Origin: an uncultured Blautia sp.
Lineage (GTDB): Bacteria; Bacillota; Clostridia; Lachnospirales; Lachnospiraceae
Assembly: GCA_934394595.1 (NCBI GenBank)
Contig: CAKRRX010000132.1
Location: forward strand, 1 to 6,922
Length of the DNA: 6,922 nt
Direction of reading: 5' to 3'
The position numbers were made by a program, and so were the translations under genes. The notes under the pieces were generated by a model, which had not been told where the DNA came from, did not search any database, and saw only the letters and a list, made by a program, of their open reading frames with translations. This document shows, piece by piece, positions 1-6,307 of the stretch (position 1 is the stretch's first letter; each line of letters opens with the position of its first letter).

Positions 1-32
1 TTGCAGAAGTGGAAAAATTAAAGACAGAATAA
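1..32 (+). CDS. C-terminal end of a truncated + strand gene (unknown product)
   Basis: Reading from base 3, the frame gives AEVEKLKTE followed by a TAA stop at 30-32. The stop lies two bases before the A-run that opens a strong hairpin. A charged, helix-like tail ending just before a terminator is what the end of a real gene looks like, and the hairpin is well placed to serve it and the convergent nrdG together. Only nine residues are visible, so no family or function can be assigned, and a chance open stretch cannot be excluded. Confidence 0.45.
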   Translation, partial: AEVEKLKTE

Positions 33-33
33 G

Positions 34-75
34 AAAAAAGTCGCTCCCCATAGAAAATGGTGGAACGACTTTTTT
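34..75. terminator. Bidirectional rho-independent terminator
   Basis: Six A (34-39) precede an imperfect stem, with GTCG at 40-43 pairing with CGAC at 66-69, TCC with GGA, and CCAT at 48-51 pairing with ATGG at 57-60. Six T (70-75) follow. The stem has one mismatch and one bulge and a short A-rich loop. The A-run and T-run make it a U-tailed terminator in both directions. On the minus strand it begins about 10 nt after the nrdG stop. On the plus strand it follows the putative stop at 30-32. Confidence 0.85.
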
Positions 76-84
76 AATGCCATC

Positions 85-615
85 TTATTCTCCGTACCTG
101 CTGAGTACGACCCTTCCGCTTTTTCTGGTCGCTGGAAGATCAATCACTCTTTGATTGGAAGATCCTCTGAATTTCAGGGTAAGATCTTTTTTCTCAAGCT
201 GAAATTCTCCATCCACAAGTACATCTGTCATTGCAAGAATGGCGTCGGTATCTTCGCTGTGGCATCTTTTGTTATTGGGATCTGTAAGTTCCTCGTATGT
301 GTAGCCGGAATAAATCCAAATGCTCTTGTCAGGAAGCTCCCGACGGATTCTCTCAATAAAAGGACGTAATGCCTTCTGATTGACAATCTCCATAGGCTCG
401 CCTCCGAGGAATGTGAATCCGTTGATATAAGAAGGCTTGCTTTCTTCAATTAACTCATCCTGCACATGCTGATCAAATTCTTTTCCATAATGGAAATCCC
501 AGGCAATCTCGTTGAAGCATTCCTTACAACGATGGGTACAGCCTGAAACGAATAAAGAAGTGCGGCATCCAGGGCCATTTGCAATATCGCAGGTGAATAC
601 CTGAGCATAATTCAT
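85..615 (-). CDS. nrdG: Anaerobic ribonucleoside-triphosphate reductase activating protein (radical SAM)
   Basis: This 176-residue protein is the cytoplasmic activase that uses S-adenosylmethionine and a [4Fe-4S] cluster to generate the glycyl radical on NrdD. The N-terminus has the family signature DIANGPGCRTSLFVSGC. The cluster ligands are Cys26, Cys30 and Cys33 in CTHRCKEC, the CX3CX2C radical-SAM motif. GGEP at residues 71-74 matches the SAM-binding GGE element, and IYSGYTYEEL (101-110) and LVDGEFQ (133-139) are typical NrdG segments. The length is normal for the family (about 150-180). The ATG at 615 has a GGAGG at 623-627, spaced 7 nt. The gene follows nrdD by 55 nt with no visible promoter or terminator between them, so co-transcription is expected. 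The terminator at 34-75 ends the operon. Confidence 0.97.
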   Translation of the reverse strand: MNYAQVFTCDIANGPGCRTSLFVSGCTHRCKECFNEIAWDFHYGKEFDQHVQDELIEESKPSYINGFTFLGGEPMEIVNQKALRPFIERIRRELPDKSIWIYSGYTYEELTDPNNKRCHSEDTDAILAMTDVLVDGEFQLEKKDLTLKFRGSSNQRVIDLPATRKSGRVVLSRYGE

Positions 616-622
616 CGTACTA

Positions 623-627
623 CCTCC
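623..627 (-). promoter_or_regulatory. nrdG ribosome binding site
   Basis: GGAGG on the minus strand, 7 nt before the nrdG ATG at 615. It is the only start signal in the 55-nt nrdD-nrdG gap, which supports translation of nrdG from the nrdD mRNA. Confidence 0.85.
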
Positions 628-670
628 AAATACATCCTGTACTGTCCTGAAAATCTCAGAACTTCCCTAA

Positions 671-2914
671 TTAAAGGGCTGAAGATTTATTTGTGCCATC
701 CTCAAGTGAAACGCTGCTGTGGGTAGACAGGTGTAAGACTCTGTCCTTGATCTCCTGGGTACGTCCCTGGTTCCAGAACTGGGTACCGATGTATCCGCAG
801 GTTCTTCTGGCAACACTCATCTTGTCCTGATTGCGGTTGCCGCAGTTCGGGCATTCCCAGATCAGCTTGCCGTTCTCATCTTCCTTGATCTGGATCTCTC
901 CGTCATAGCCGCAGACATCACAGAAATCACTCTTGGTATTCAGCTCTGCATACATAATATTGTCGTAGATAAACTTCATAACAGAGAGAACTGCCGGGAT
1001 ATTGTGCTTCATATTCGGAACTTCTACGTAGCTGATGGCTCCTCCCGGAGAAAGCTTCTGGAATTCAGACTCGAATTTCAGTTTGGAGAATGCATCGATT
1101 TCTTCAGTTACGTGAACATGATAGCTGTTTGTAATGTAATTCTTGTCTGTAACCCCTGGAATAATACCAAAGCGCTTCTGGAGACATTTGGAAAAGCGGT
1201 AAGTGGTGGATTCCATCGGGGTACCGTATACAGAATAGCTGATATTCTCAGCGGCTCTCCATTCTGCACATTTATCATTGAGACGCTGCATAACCTTCAT
1301 GGCAAATGGACGAACCTCAGGATCTGTATGAGATTTGCCGTACATTCTCATACACATCTCATAGATACCTGCGTATCCAAGGGAAATGGTGGAATATCCA
1401 TCGTAAAGGAGCTTGTCAATGGTCTCACCTTTTTTCAGTCGGGCAAGGGCGCCATACTGCCAGAGAATTGGAGCCACATCGGAAACTGTACCAAGGAGAC
1501 GTTCATGTCTGCAGCGGAGCGCTCTGTGGCAAAGCTCCAGACGATCCTCCAGAATTTCCCAGAATTTATCAAAATCACCTTCGGAAGAACAAGCTACATC
1601 AACAAGGTTGATGGTAACAACACCCTGGTTAAAACGTCCATAGAATTTGTAGGAGCCATCCGGGTTCTTCTGCTTTTCCTCAACAGTAAGGAAAGAACGG
1701 CATCCCATACAGGTGTATACATTACCATTTTTCAGCTGGCGCATGATCTTGGCAGAGATATAATCCGGAACCATACGCTTAGCCGTACATTTCGCTGCAA
1801 TTTCAGTGAGATACCAGTATTTGGAATCCTCATGGATGTTATCCTCATCCAGTACATAGATCAGCTTGGGGAAAGCAGGTGTGATCCAGGCACCGCGCTC
1901 GTTCTTAACACCCTGCATACGCTGCTTCATGACCTCTTCAATGATCAGAGCCAGGTCATCACGGGTACGTCCCTCCGGAACCTCATCCAGATACATGAAA
2001 ATGGTCACAAAAGGTGCCTGTCCATTACAGGTCATAAGAGTGATCAGCTGATACTGGATGGTCTGGATACCGCTCTGGATCTCATCCTTCAGTCTGCGCT
2101 CAGATACCTTCCGGATGATCTCATCGTTAAGAGGCTCGCCGCATGCCTTGCGTTCCTCGATAACTTTATTGCGGATCTTCTGACGGCTGATATCTACAAA
2201 CGGTGCCAGATGAGCCAGGGAGAAGGACTGTCCGCCGTACTGGTTACTTGCCACCTGCGCTACGATCTGTGTGGTGACATTACATGCTGTGAAAAAGCTG
2301 TGTGGCTTCTCAATCAGGGTCTGGCTGATCACAGTACCATTCTGAAGCATATCCTGCAGATTGATCAGGTCACAGTTGTGTTCTCTCTGCGCATAATAAT
2401 CGGAATCGTGGAAGTGGATGATTCCTTCATCGTGAGCCTTTACGATCTCCTCTGGAAGAAGGACACGCATGGTCAGATCCTTGCTGACCTCACCGGCCAT
2501 GTAGTCGCGCTGGGTGGAATTGATGGTCGGATTCTTATTGGAATTTTCCTGCTTGGCATTTTCATTGATCTGATCCAGAAGAGAGAGGATGTTATCATCT
2601 GTGGTATTGGACTTGCGGGTAAGCTCTCTCTTGTAGCGGTAGCGGACATACTTCTGTGCTACCTCATAGCCTCGCATCTCCATGATGCCGGTCTCTACCA
2701 TATCCTGGATATCTTCTACATTGACGGCATGAGAGGACTCCAGAGCACGGGTGGCAATCATGTCAGCAAGCGCCGTGATCTGATATTGGCTCAGCTGATG
2801 GAGCTTGGGAACCTCCTCATTGGCCTTCTGAACGGCATTTATGATCTTCGCCTTATCGAAGATGACTTCTACGCCATTTCGCTTAATGACGTTTGCATTG
2901 ATTTCTGTGCTCAT
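671..2914 (-). CDS. nrdD: Anaerobic (class III) ribonucleoside-triphosphate reductase, glycyl-radical enzyme
   Basis: NrdD reduces ribonucleoside triphosphates to deoxynucleotides without oxygen. The chosen start (MSTEINANVIKRNG, 747 aa) has GGAGGG at 2924-2929, 9 nt upstream. The open frame runs 57 codons farther to 3085, but that extension crosses the promoter and is not protein-like. Residues about 5-95 form an ATP-cone allosteric domain. The catalytic barrel follows with Cys181 (NCDLINLQDM), Cys405 (MGCRSFL, expected thiyl-radical cysteine) and Asn429 (GRFNQGVVT). The Asn and the preceding Met403 resemble the formate-dependent E. coli/T4 type; that subtype call is inference. Two CXXC pairs (Cys665/668 and Cys688/691) form the zinc site. 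The glycyl-radical loop is RRTCGYIG, with Gly707 the likely radical carrier. It is the first gene of the nrdDG operon, and the upstream region suggests NrdR control. Confidence 0.97.
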   Translation of the reverse strand: MSTEINANVIKRNGVEVIFDKAKIINAVQKANEEVPKLHQLSQYQITALADMIATRALESSHAVNVEDIQDMVETGIMEMRGYEVAQKYVRYRYKRELTRKSNTTDDNILSLLDQINENAKQENSNKNPTINSTQRDYMAGEVSKDLTMRVLLPEEIVKAHDEGIIHFHDSDYYAQREHNCDLINLQDMLQNGTVISQTLIEKPHSFFTACNVTTQIVAQVASNQYGGQSFSLAHLAPFVDISRQKIRNKVIEERKACGEPLNDEIIRKVSERRLKDEIQSGIQTIQYQLITLMTCNGQAPFVTIFMYLDEVPEGRTRDDLALIIEEVMKQRMQGVKNERGAWITPAFPKLIYVLDEDNIHEDSKYWYLTEIAAKCTAKRMVPDYISAKIMRQLKNGNVYTCMGCRSFLTVEEKQKNPDGSYKFYGRFNQGVVTINLVDVACSSEGDFDKFWEILEDRLELCHRALRCRHERLLGTVSDVAPILWQYGALARLKKGETIDKLLYDGYSTISLGYAGIYEMCMRMYGKSHTDPEVRPFAMKVMQRLNDKCAEWRAAENISYSVYGTPMESTTYRFSKCLQKRFGIIPGVTDKNYITNSYHVHVTEEIDAFSKLKFESEFQKLSPGGAISYVEVPNMKHNIPAVLSVMKFIYDNIMYAELNTKSDFCDVCGYDGEIQIKEDENGKLIWECPNCGNRNQDKMSVARRTCGYIGTQFWNQGRTQEIKDRVLHLSTHSSVSLEDGTNKSSAL

Positions 2915-2923
2915 ATTGCTAAA

Positions 2924-2929
2924 CCCTCC
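2924..2929 (-). promoter_or_regulatory. nrdD ribosome binding site (decides start)
   Basis: GGAGGG on the minus strand, 9 nt before the ATG at 2914. It fixes the start at MSTEIN rather than at upstream in-frame codons, which lack a comparable site. Confidence 0.85.
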
Positions 2930-2940
2930 ATATCTTGTGT
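2925..2940 (-). promoter_or_regulatory. Candidate NrdR box, proximal to nrdD
   Basis: The minus-strand 16-mer ACACAAGATATGGAGG matches the published NrdR-box consensus (acaCwAtATaTwGtgt) at 12 of 16 positions by eye. It overlaps the nrdD Shine-Dalgarno sequence. It lies exactly 31 bp from a second such box at 2956-2971, the paired spacing known for NrdR operators. Its right half is the weaker half, probably because it must also serve as the ribosome binding site. Confidence 0.6.
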
Positions 2941-2955
2941 CTAAAAATAAAAAAA

Positions 2956-2971
2956 GAACTAAATGTTGTGC
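2956..2971 (-). promoter_or_regulatory. Candidate NrdR box, distal to nrdD
   Basis: The minus-strand 16-mer GCACAACATTTAGTTC matches the NrdR-box consensus at 11 of 16 positions. It shares the CACAA-AT-T-G pattern with the box 31 bp downstream. It begins right at the expected transcription start (about 2972), so a bound NrdR would block initiation. NrdR is the ATP/dATP-sensing repressor of ribonucleotide reductase genes; its own gene is not in this window. Confidence 0.6.
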
Positions 2972-2978
2972 AATAACC

Positions 2979-3006
2979 ATATTACAGGATTCCGGGAAAA
3001 AGTCAA
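2979..3006 (-). promoter_or_regulatory. Sigma-A-type promoter of nrdDG
   Basis: The minus strand has TTGACT (3001-3006) and TAATAT (2979-2984) separated by 16 bp, giving a transcription start near 2972 and a leader of about 58 nt. It is the best-placed promoter for the operon, directly in front of the two NrdR-like boxes. The -10 matches consensus at four of six positions. Confidence 0.65.
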
Positions 3007-3026
3007 GGGGTAAAACCGGAATTCCG
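2989..3026. repeat. Inverted/direct repeat flanking the nrdD -35 element
   Basis: ATTCCGG (2989-2995) and CCGGAAT (3016-3022) form a perfect 7-bp inverted repeat around the -35 hexamer. The right arm is part of a 10-bp palindrome, CGGAATTCCG (3017-3026). One arm sits in the promoter spacer and the other just upstream of -35, positions typical for regulator binding. No known operator is recognised here. Confidence 0.4.
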
Positions 3027-3088
3027 AAAAACTGTGAAAAGTGCTGAAATTTTATTATTTTAATAACAGGATATGAAAGCATCAATTT

Positions 3089-3110
3089 AGGGGCAAAAAT
3101 GTTTGCCCCT
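3089..3110. terminator. Perfect 9-bp stem-loop between transporter operon and nrdD
   Basis: AGGGGCAAA (3089-3097) pairs perfectly with TTTGCCCCT (3102-3110) around a 4-nt loop. No convincing U-run follows on either strand (GATTTTC on plus, AAATTGATG on minus). It is therefore either a backup terminator behind the hairpin at 3137-3161 or an RNA-stability element. Confidence 0.5.
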
Positions 3111-3136
3111 GATTTTCACAGTGTAATTGCATGAAC

Positions 3137-3161
3137 AAAGGGCTGCCATGGGCAACCCTTT
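3137..3161 (-). terminator. Probable terminator of the sugar ABC operon
   Basis: AAAGGG (3137-3142) pairs with CCCTTT (3156-3161), and TGCC (3144-3147) with GGCA (3151-3154). There is one C/A mismatch and a 3-nt loop. It lies about 44 nt after the stop of the MalG-like permease gene. The U-run on the minus strand is short (UUUGUU), so termination may be incomplete and some read-through toward nrdD is possible. Confidence 0.6.
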
Positions 3162-3180
3162 TGCGTCCGCATCTTTTTCT

Positions 3181-3208
3181 ATTATACTTCGAAAAAAATA
3201 AAAATCAA
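3181..3208 (-). promoter_or_regulatory. Possible second, distal promoter toward nrdD
   Basis: On the minus strand TTGATT (3203-3208) and a perfect TATAAT (3181-3186) are 16 bp apart. They start inside the permease stop codon and would initiate near 3174. A transcript from here would read both stem-loops (3137-3161, 3089-3110) before nrdD. The region is very AT-rich, so a chance match is a real possibility. Confidence 0.3.
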
Positions 3209-4065
3209 CCCTTGACACCGCCGGAAGTGAGTCCTCCAACAAGATTCTTTTCGATTCCCACAAACAGGATCACAACAGGAACAATGGCATACAAGGAAGC
3301 TGCAAACAGATACTGCCATTCGATCATGTTATAGCCGTTGAAAATATTGATACCTACTGTCAGTGGTTTAAAGGTGTCTGTAGAGATCAGGGTAAGTGCT
3401 ACGGTATATTCGTTCCATGCGTTGATGAAAACGAAAATAAGCGCTGTTACGATACCAGGTGCGGCAACCGGAAGAAGGATCTTTAAAAGGGCGCTTACGC
3501 GGTTACAGCCATCAATGGTGGCAGCCTGCTCCATCTCCGGAGAGATGCTCAGGAATGTACCGCGGAGGAGCCAGATGGCAAATGCCTGGTTGAACGCAGC
3601 ATTGATAAAGATCAGGCCAAGGATGCTGTTGGTAAGGTGCAGGGTCATCATGACCTTGTAGATACCGATCAGCAGCACTACAGGAGCGAACATCTGGGAA
3701 ACAATAACAAATGCCAGAAAAGCGGTCTGGCCTTTGAATTTCATTCTGGACAGGGCATAAGCAGCAGGAATACCGCAGATCATGGCCAGAAGTGTGGAGC
3801 CACCTGCAATGACAATGGAGTTGATCATATAATTGCCCATGGGAGCCAGCTTCCAGACATCGATAAAGTTGGACCAGATAGCCTCAACGGGGAATACGGT
3901 GCCGTTCATAGAGAAAATCTCTGCACGGCTTTTAAGGGCGGTACATACTGTCACAAAGTATGGGTACAGGGTAAAGAGGCAGACCAGGATGATCACCACA
4001 TAAAAGAGTACCCGCAAAACAGTATTTTTGGTAGATTTCTTGTGTACAGTGTTGGTATTTGCCAT
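3205..4065 (-). CDS. CUT1-type sugar ABC transporter, MalG-like inner-membrane permease
   Basis: This 286-residue integral membrane protein is one of the two channel subunits of a carbohydrate importer. Six membrane segments are visible at about 17-44, 80-105, 114-140, 146-171, 202-227 and 252-271. The cytoplasmic EAA loop that docks the ATPase is at residues 177-199 (EMEQAATIDGCN, ending at Pro199). The glutamate usual in EEAA is Gln180 here, and Cys187 replaces a usual small residue. The C-terminus GGLTSGGVKG is characteristic of MalG-type subunits. The ATG at 4065 lies 1 nt after the stop of the MalF-like gene, with GGAG at 4075-4078 inside that gene's end, so translation is probably coupled. 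It is last in the operon; no ATPase gene follows. The substrate is unknown. Confidence 0.93.
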   Translation of the reverse strand: MANTNTVHKKSTKNTVLRVLFYVVIILVCLFTLYPYFVTVCTALKSRAEIFSMNGTVFPVEAIWSNFIDVWKLAPMGNYMINSIVIAGGSTLLAMICGIPAAYALSRMKFKGQTAFLAFVIVSQMFAPVVLLIGIYKVMMTLHLTNSILGLIFINAAFNQAFAIWLLRGTFLSISPEMEQAATIDGCNRVSALLKILLPVAAPGIVTALIFVFINAWNEYTVALTLISTDTFKPLTVGINIFNGYNMIEWQYLFAASLYAIVPVVILFVGIEKNLVGGLTSGGVKG

Positions 4066-4066
4066 A

Positions 4067-4945
4067 TCATTCGTCTCCTTTCTTTAACACGGAAACCATA
4101 TACAGGCTGGCGCAGAAGAGAAGGATCAGGAAACCGATGACAGACACAGCTGCAGCCTGTCCCTGCTTGCCCTTGTAAAAGGCCAGTTTGTACAGATATG
4201 TAACCAGAGTGTCAGTACGGCTGGCCGGGTCACCCTTTGTAATGGTCCATATGATCGGAAACGAGTTGAATACATAAATAATATTCAGAATCGTACTGAT
4301 GGTAAGATTGGGACGTACCAGCGGAATAGTGATCTGGAACATCTTCTGCCAGTAGCTGGCACCATCTACAGCTGCGGCTTCGTAATAGCTGGCATCAATG
4401 CTCTGCAGACCGGACAGCACGGTGAAAGTTACAAATGGAATCGTAACAAAAATACCGCATGCGATCTCCCAGGCAAAATAAGCTCCTGCAGTGGGAGTCC
4501 AGTTGATTGCATGGTCAATGATCCCAAGCTTTATCAACAGCGTATTTAAGGTGCCGTAGTCTGTGTCAATGATGAATTTCCAGATGCTGGCCTGAACGAT
4601 CAGGGTAGTAGCCCATGGGAAAACAATTACAGCACGGGCAAGCTTACGACCTTTAAATTCGTTGTTGAGGAGGATGGCAAGGATAAAACCAAGAAGGGTG
4701 GAAATACCTACAACGGCAACGGTCCACACCAGGGTGTTTTTCAGAACCATCATAAATGTGGGGGTACTTGCTACTTTACGGAAGTTTTCAAGACCTGCAA
4801 AACCCTTGATCAGGCCGGCCTTGCTTACATCACTTAAAGCCATGCGAAATACGAATATAATAGGAACCAGGATGAAAACTGCCATCAGAAGCACACTGGG
4901 CAGGATCCAGATATAGGGTTCCACGTTACGGAATTTTTTCTTCAC
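4067..4945 (-). CDS. CUT1-type sugar ABC transporter, MalF-like inner-membrane permease
   Basis: This 292-residue permease pairs with the MalG-like subunit. The chosen start is GTG at 4943-4945 (first residues VKKKFRNVEP), because AGAGAGGT at 4953-4960 leaves GAGG 8 nt before it. A longer frame reaches a TTG at 5011 but would begin inside the loop of a terminator-like hairpin and has no comparable binding site. Six hydrophobic segments lie at about 11-36, 66-92, 104-126, 154-183, 214-234 and 264-287. The EAA loop is YYEAAAVDGASYWQKMFQI, with Glu189, Gly195 and Pro208 conserved. The short N-terminus lacks the extra helices of enteric MalF and fits Firmicute CUT1 permeases. It sits between the binding-protein and MalG-like genes. 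The ligand is not deducible. Confidence 0.92.
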   Translation of the reverse strand: MKKKFRNVEPYIWILPSVLLMAVFILVPIIFVFRMALSDVSKAGLIKGFAGLENFRKVASTPTFMMVLKNTLVWTVAVVGISTLLGFILAILLNNEFKGRKLARAVIVFPWATTLIVQASIWKFIIDTDYGTLNTLLIKLGIIDHAINWTPTAGAYFAWEIACGIFVTIPFVTFTVLSGLQSIDASYYEAAAVDGASYWQKMFQITIPLVRPNLTISTILNIIYVFNSFPIIWTITKGDPASRTDTLVTYLYKLAFYKGKQGQAAAVSVIGFLILLFCASLYMVSVLKKGDE

Positions 4946-4952
4946 AGGGGAT

Positions 4953-4960
4953 ACCTCTCT
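4953..4960 (-). promoter_or_regulatory. Ribosome binding site for the MalF-like gene (supports GTG start)
   Basis: AGAGAGGT on the minus strand places GAGG 8 nt before GTG 4945. No in-frame ATG exists near the N-terminus, so this site decides the start. Confidence 0.7.
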
Positions 4961-4966
4961 TTTGGT

Positions 4967-4983
4967 GCAGACAGGAAGTCTGC
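4967..4983 (-). other. Small perfect hairpin before the MalF-like gene
   Basis: GCAGAC (minus strand) pairs perfectly with GTCTGC around a 5-nt loop, 6 nt before the ribosome binding site at 4953-4960. It has no U-tail, so it is not a terminator. It could act as a 5' stabiliser of a processed permease mRNA or limit ribosome access. Confidence 0.45.
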
Positions 4984-4991
4984 GAATTTCA

Positions 4992-5024
4992 TAAAAATGG
5001 ACCGGACCCAAAAGCCCGGCCCAT
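4992..5024 (-). terminator. Intra-operon terminator/attenuator between binding protein and permease genes
   Basis: On the minus strand ATGGGCCGG (5024-5016) pairs with CCGGTCCAT (5005-4997) through nine pairs, one of them G-U. The loop has 10 nt and is followed at once by UUUUAU. It sits 36 nt after the binding-protein stop codon. This is the normal place for partial termination that keeps binding protein in excess over membrane subunits. Confidence 0.7.
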
Positions 5025-5042
5025 TATCACCCTTGTAATGGG
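5016..5042 (-). promoter_or_regulatory. Candidate antiterminator stem overlapping the attenuator
   Basis: On the minus strand CCCATTA (5042-5036) is perfectly complementary to TAATGGG (5026-5020), 7 bp with a 9-nt loop. Its second arm overlaps the first arm of the terminator-like hairpin (5024-5016), so the two structures exclude each other. The arm begins 17 nt after the binding-protein stop codon, close to a terminating ribosome. A regulatory role is inference. Confidence 0.4.
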
Positions 5043-5059
5043 AAAGTTACAATTTCAGA

Positions 5060-6289
5060 TCAGCCAGCGATCTCAGCCTGAAGATCATCCAGCAGCTCCT
5101 GAACATCGCTGCCAAGAAGTGCATTCTGCTCTGCATCGATAACACCCTGTTTTACATCTGCCCACTCAGCTTTTGCTGTTGGATAGAATTTACAGCTTGA
5201 TAAGATGTCGATCCAGCTTGCCATGTCTTCGTCAGCTGCTGCAAGAGCCTCGCCGCCGGTCTTGGTTGCCGGAAGGAATCCCTCCATGTCAACCCACTCT
5301 GTGTAGCGTGCATCATCATAGAAATAATCAAAGAATGTAGTGATAGCTGCTTTCTCTTCATCAGAGTAATCATTGTTAAAGCACATGAAACGGTCCATAA
5401 CACCTGCGGAAACAGACTCACCAGTATTGGAAGGAATGGAGGCAACACCATAGTTTACTTCATTTCCGCCTGTAGTGATGTAGGTAGGTAAGCTGTTCGG
5501 AGCGATGAGCATAGCAACCTTGCCTGCGCCGAACATATCCTGCAGGTCATAACGTGTATCATTTGCAGGATCGGAGTTTGTGTATCCGTCATTTACAAGA
5601 TCGATTGCAAACTGAACTGCTTCTACGTTTGCTTCGCTGTTCAGAGCCCAGTCGCCGTTCTCATCTACAAAGCCGCCGCCATTGTTCCAGGTGTAGTATG
5701 CGAATGCTGCCTGACCTTCGTCAGTAGTCATATCGATTCCCCATGGATAAATGCTGTCGTCGTAAGCTTTGATCGCTTCGCATGCAGCCTTCAGCTCATC
5801 CCATGTAGTAGGAACCTCTACGCCTGCTGCATCAAGGATATCCTTGTTGTAATACATAGCTCGTGCAGATGCAAGATCCGGGATCGCCCATACAGTTCCG
5901 TCTACTTCGGACTGCTCAAGGAATGCGTCATACATCTTGCTGTAGGTCTCCTCAGATACAACGTCCTGGATCGGAAGGAGGAGATCATCGGCCTGATAAT
6001 CTGCGAATACGTCGATATTCAGGATATCAGGTGCCTCGCCATTGGAGATACGGGTGTTTACTACTGTGGAAATATCATTCCAGGATACAACCTCTACATT
6101 GAGATTGATGTCCGGATTGGCTTCGTTAAATTCTGTAACGAAATTAGCCCACCAGTCAGCAGTCTGCTGGCCGTACTGTGCTGCGATGACATTAATGTCA
6201 ACCTTGTCTGCTGCAGATGCGATCACAGGGGTCATGGAAAGCACCATAGAGCAAGCTACGCCAGCGGTTAAAACCTGTTTCATTTTCAT
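5060..6289 (-). CDS. Extracellular sugar-binding protein of a CUT1 ABC transporter (SBP_bac_1 type)
   Basis: This 409-residue protein captures a sugar outside the membrane and delivers it to the two permeases. The ATG at 6289 (MKMKQVLTAG) has GGGAGG at 6298-6303, 8 nt upstream. An in-frame GTG at 6328 would add 13 residues that disrupt the signal peptide. Residues 1-26 form a signal peptide ending ASA, with cleavage expected after Ala26. There is no acceptable lipobox: the only early cysteine is Cys13 in GVAC. Family motifs are GEAPDI (84-89), YYNKDILDAAGVEVPTTWDEL (starting at residue 147) and a Trp/Tyr-rich C-terminal lobe. Length fits the family. The acidic, aromatic-rich composition suits a carbohydrate binder, but the specific sugar cannot be named. 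It is the first gene of the operon, behind a strong promoter and a structured leader. Confidence 0.93.
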   Translation of the reverse strand: MKMKQVLTAGVACSMVLSMTPVIASAADKVDINVIAAQYGQQTADWWANFVTEFNEANPDINLNVEVVSWNDISTVVNTRISNGEAPDILNIDVFADYQADDLLLPIQDVVSEETYSKMYDAFLEQSEVDGTVWAIPDLASARAMYYNKDILDAAGVEVPTTWDELKAACEAIKAYDDSIYPWGIDMTTDEGQAAFAYYTWNNGGGFVDENGDWALNSEANVEAVQFAIDLVNDGYTNSDPANDTRYDLQDMFGAGKVAMLIAPNSLPTYITTGGNEVNYGVASIPSNTGESVSAGVMDRFMCFNNDYSDEEKAAITTFFDYFYDDARYTEWVDMEGFLPATKTGGEALAAADEDMASWIDILSSCKFYPTAKAEWADVKQGVIDAEQNALLGSDVQELLDDLQAEIAG

Positions 6290-6296
6290 AAGTATT

Positions 6297-6303
6297 ACCT
6301 CCC
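6297..6303 (-). promoter_or_regulatory. Binding-protein ribosome binding site (decides start)
   Basis: GGGAGGT on the minus strand, near-ideal spacing from ATG 6289 and too far from the in-frame ATG at 6283. It lies 4 nt after the last arm of the interlocked leader repeats, so folding of the leader could affect its accessibility. Confidence 0.85.
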
Positions 6304-6307
6304 TTAA

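Noticed and set aside
1004..2944. Very long + strand open frame (646 codons) opposite nrdD
   Set aside because: It is the antisense shadow of nrdD. It has no ribosome binding site and its translation resembles no protein family, whereas the minus strand encodes an unmistakable NrdD with all its catalytic motifs.
2915..3085. N-terminal extension of NrdD to an upstream in-frame ATG
   Set aside because: The extra 57 codons cross the promoter, the NrdR-like boxes and the ribosome binding site, and the ATP-cone begins normally right after MSTEIN.
3637..4140. + strand open frame of 167 codons opposite the MalG-like gene
   Set aside because: It is a shadow frame covered by a well-supported permease on the other strand, with no start signal of its own.
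4946..5011. TTG-initiated longer MalF-like protein
   Set aside because: The TTG falls in the loop of the terminator-like hairpin and the added residues do not fit the family; GTG 4945 has a proper ribosome binding site.
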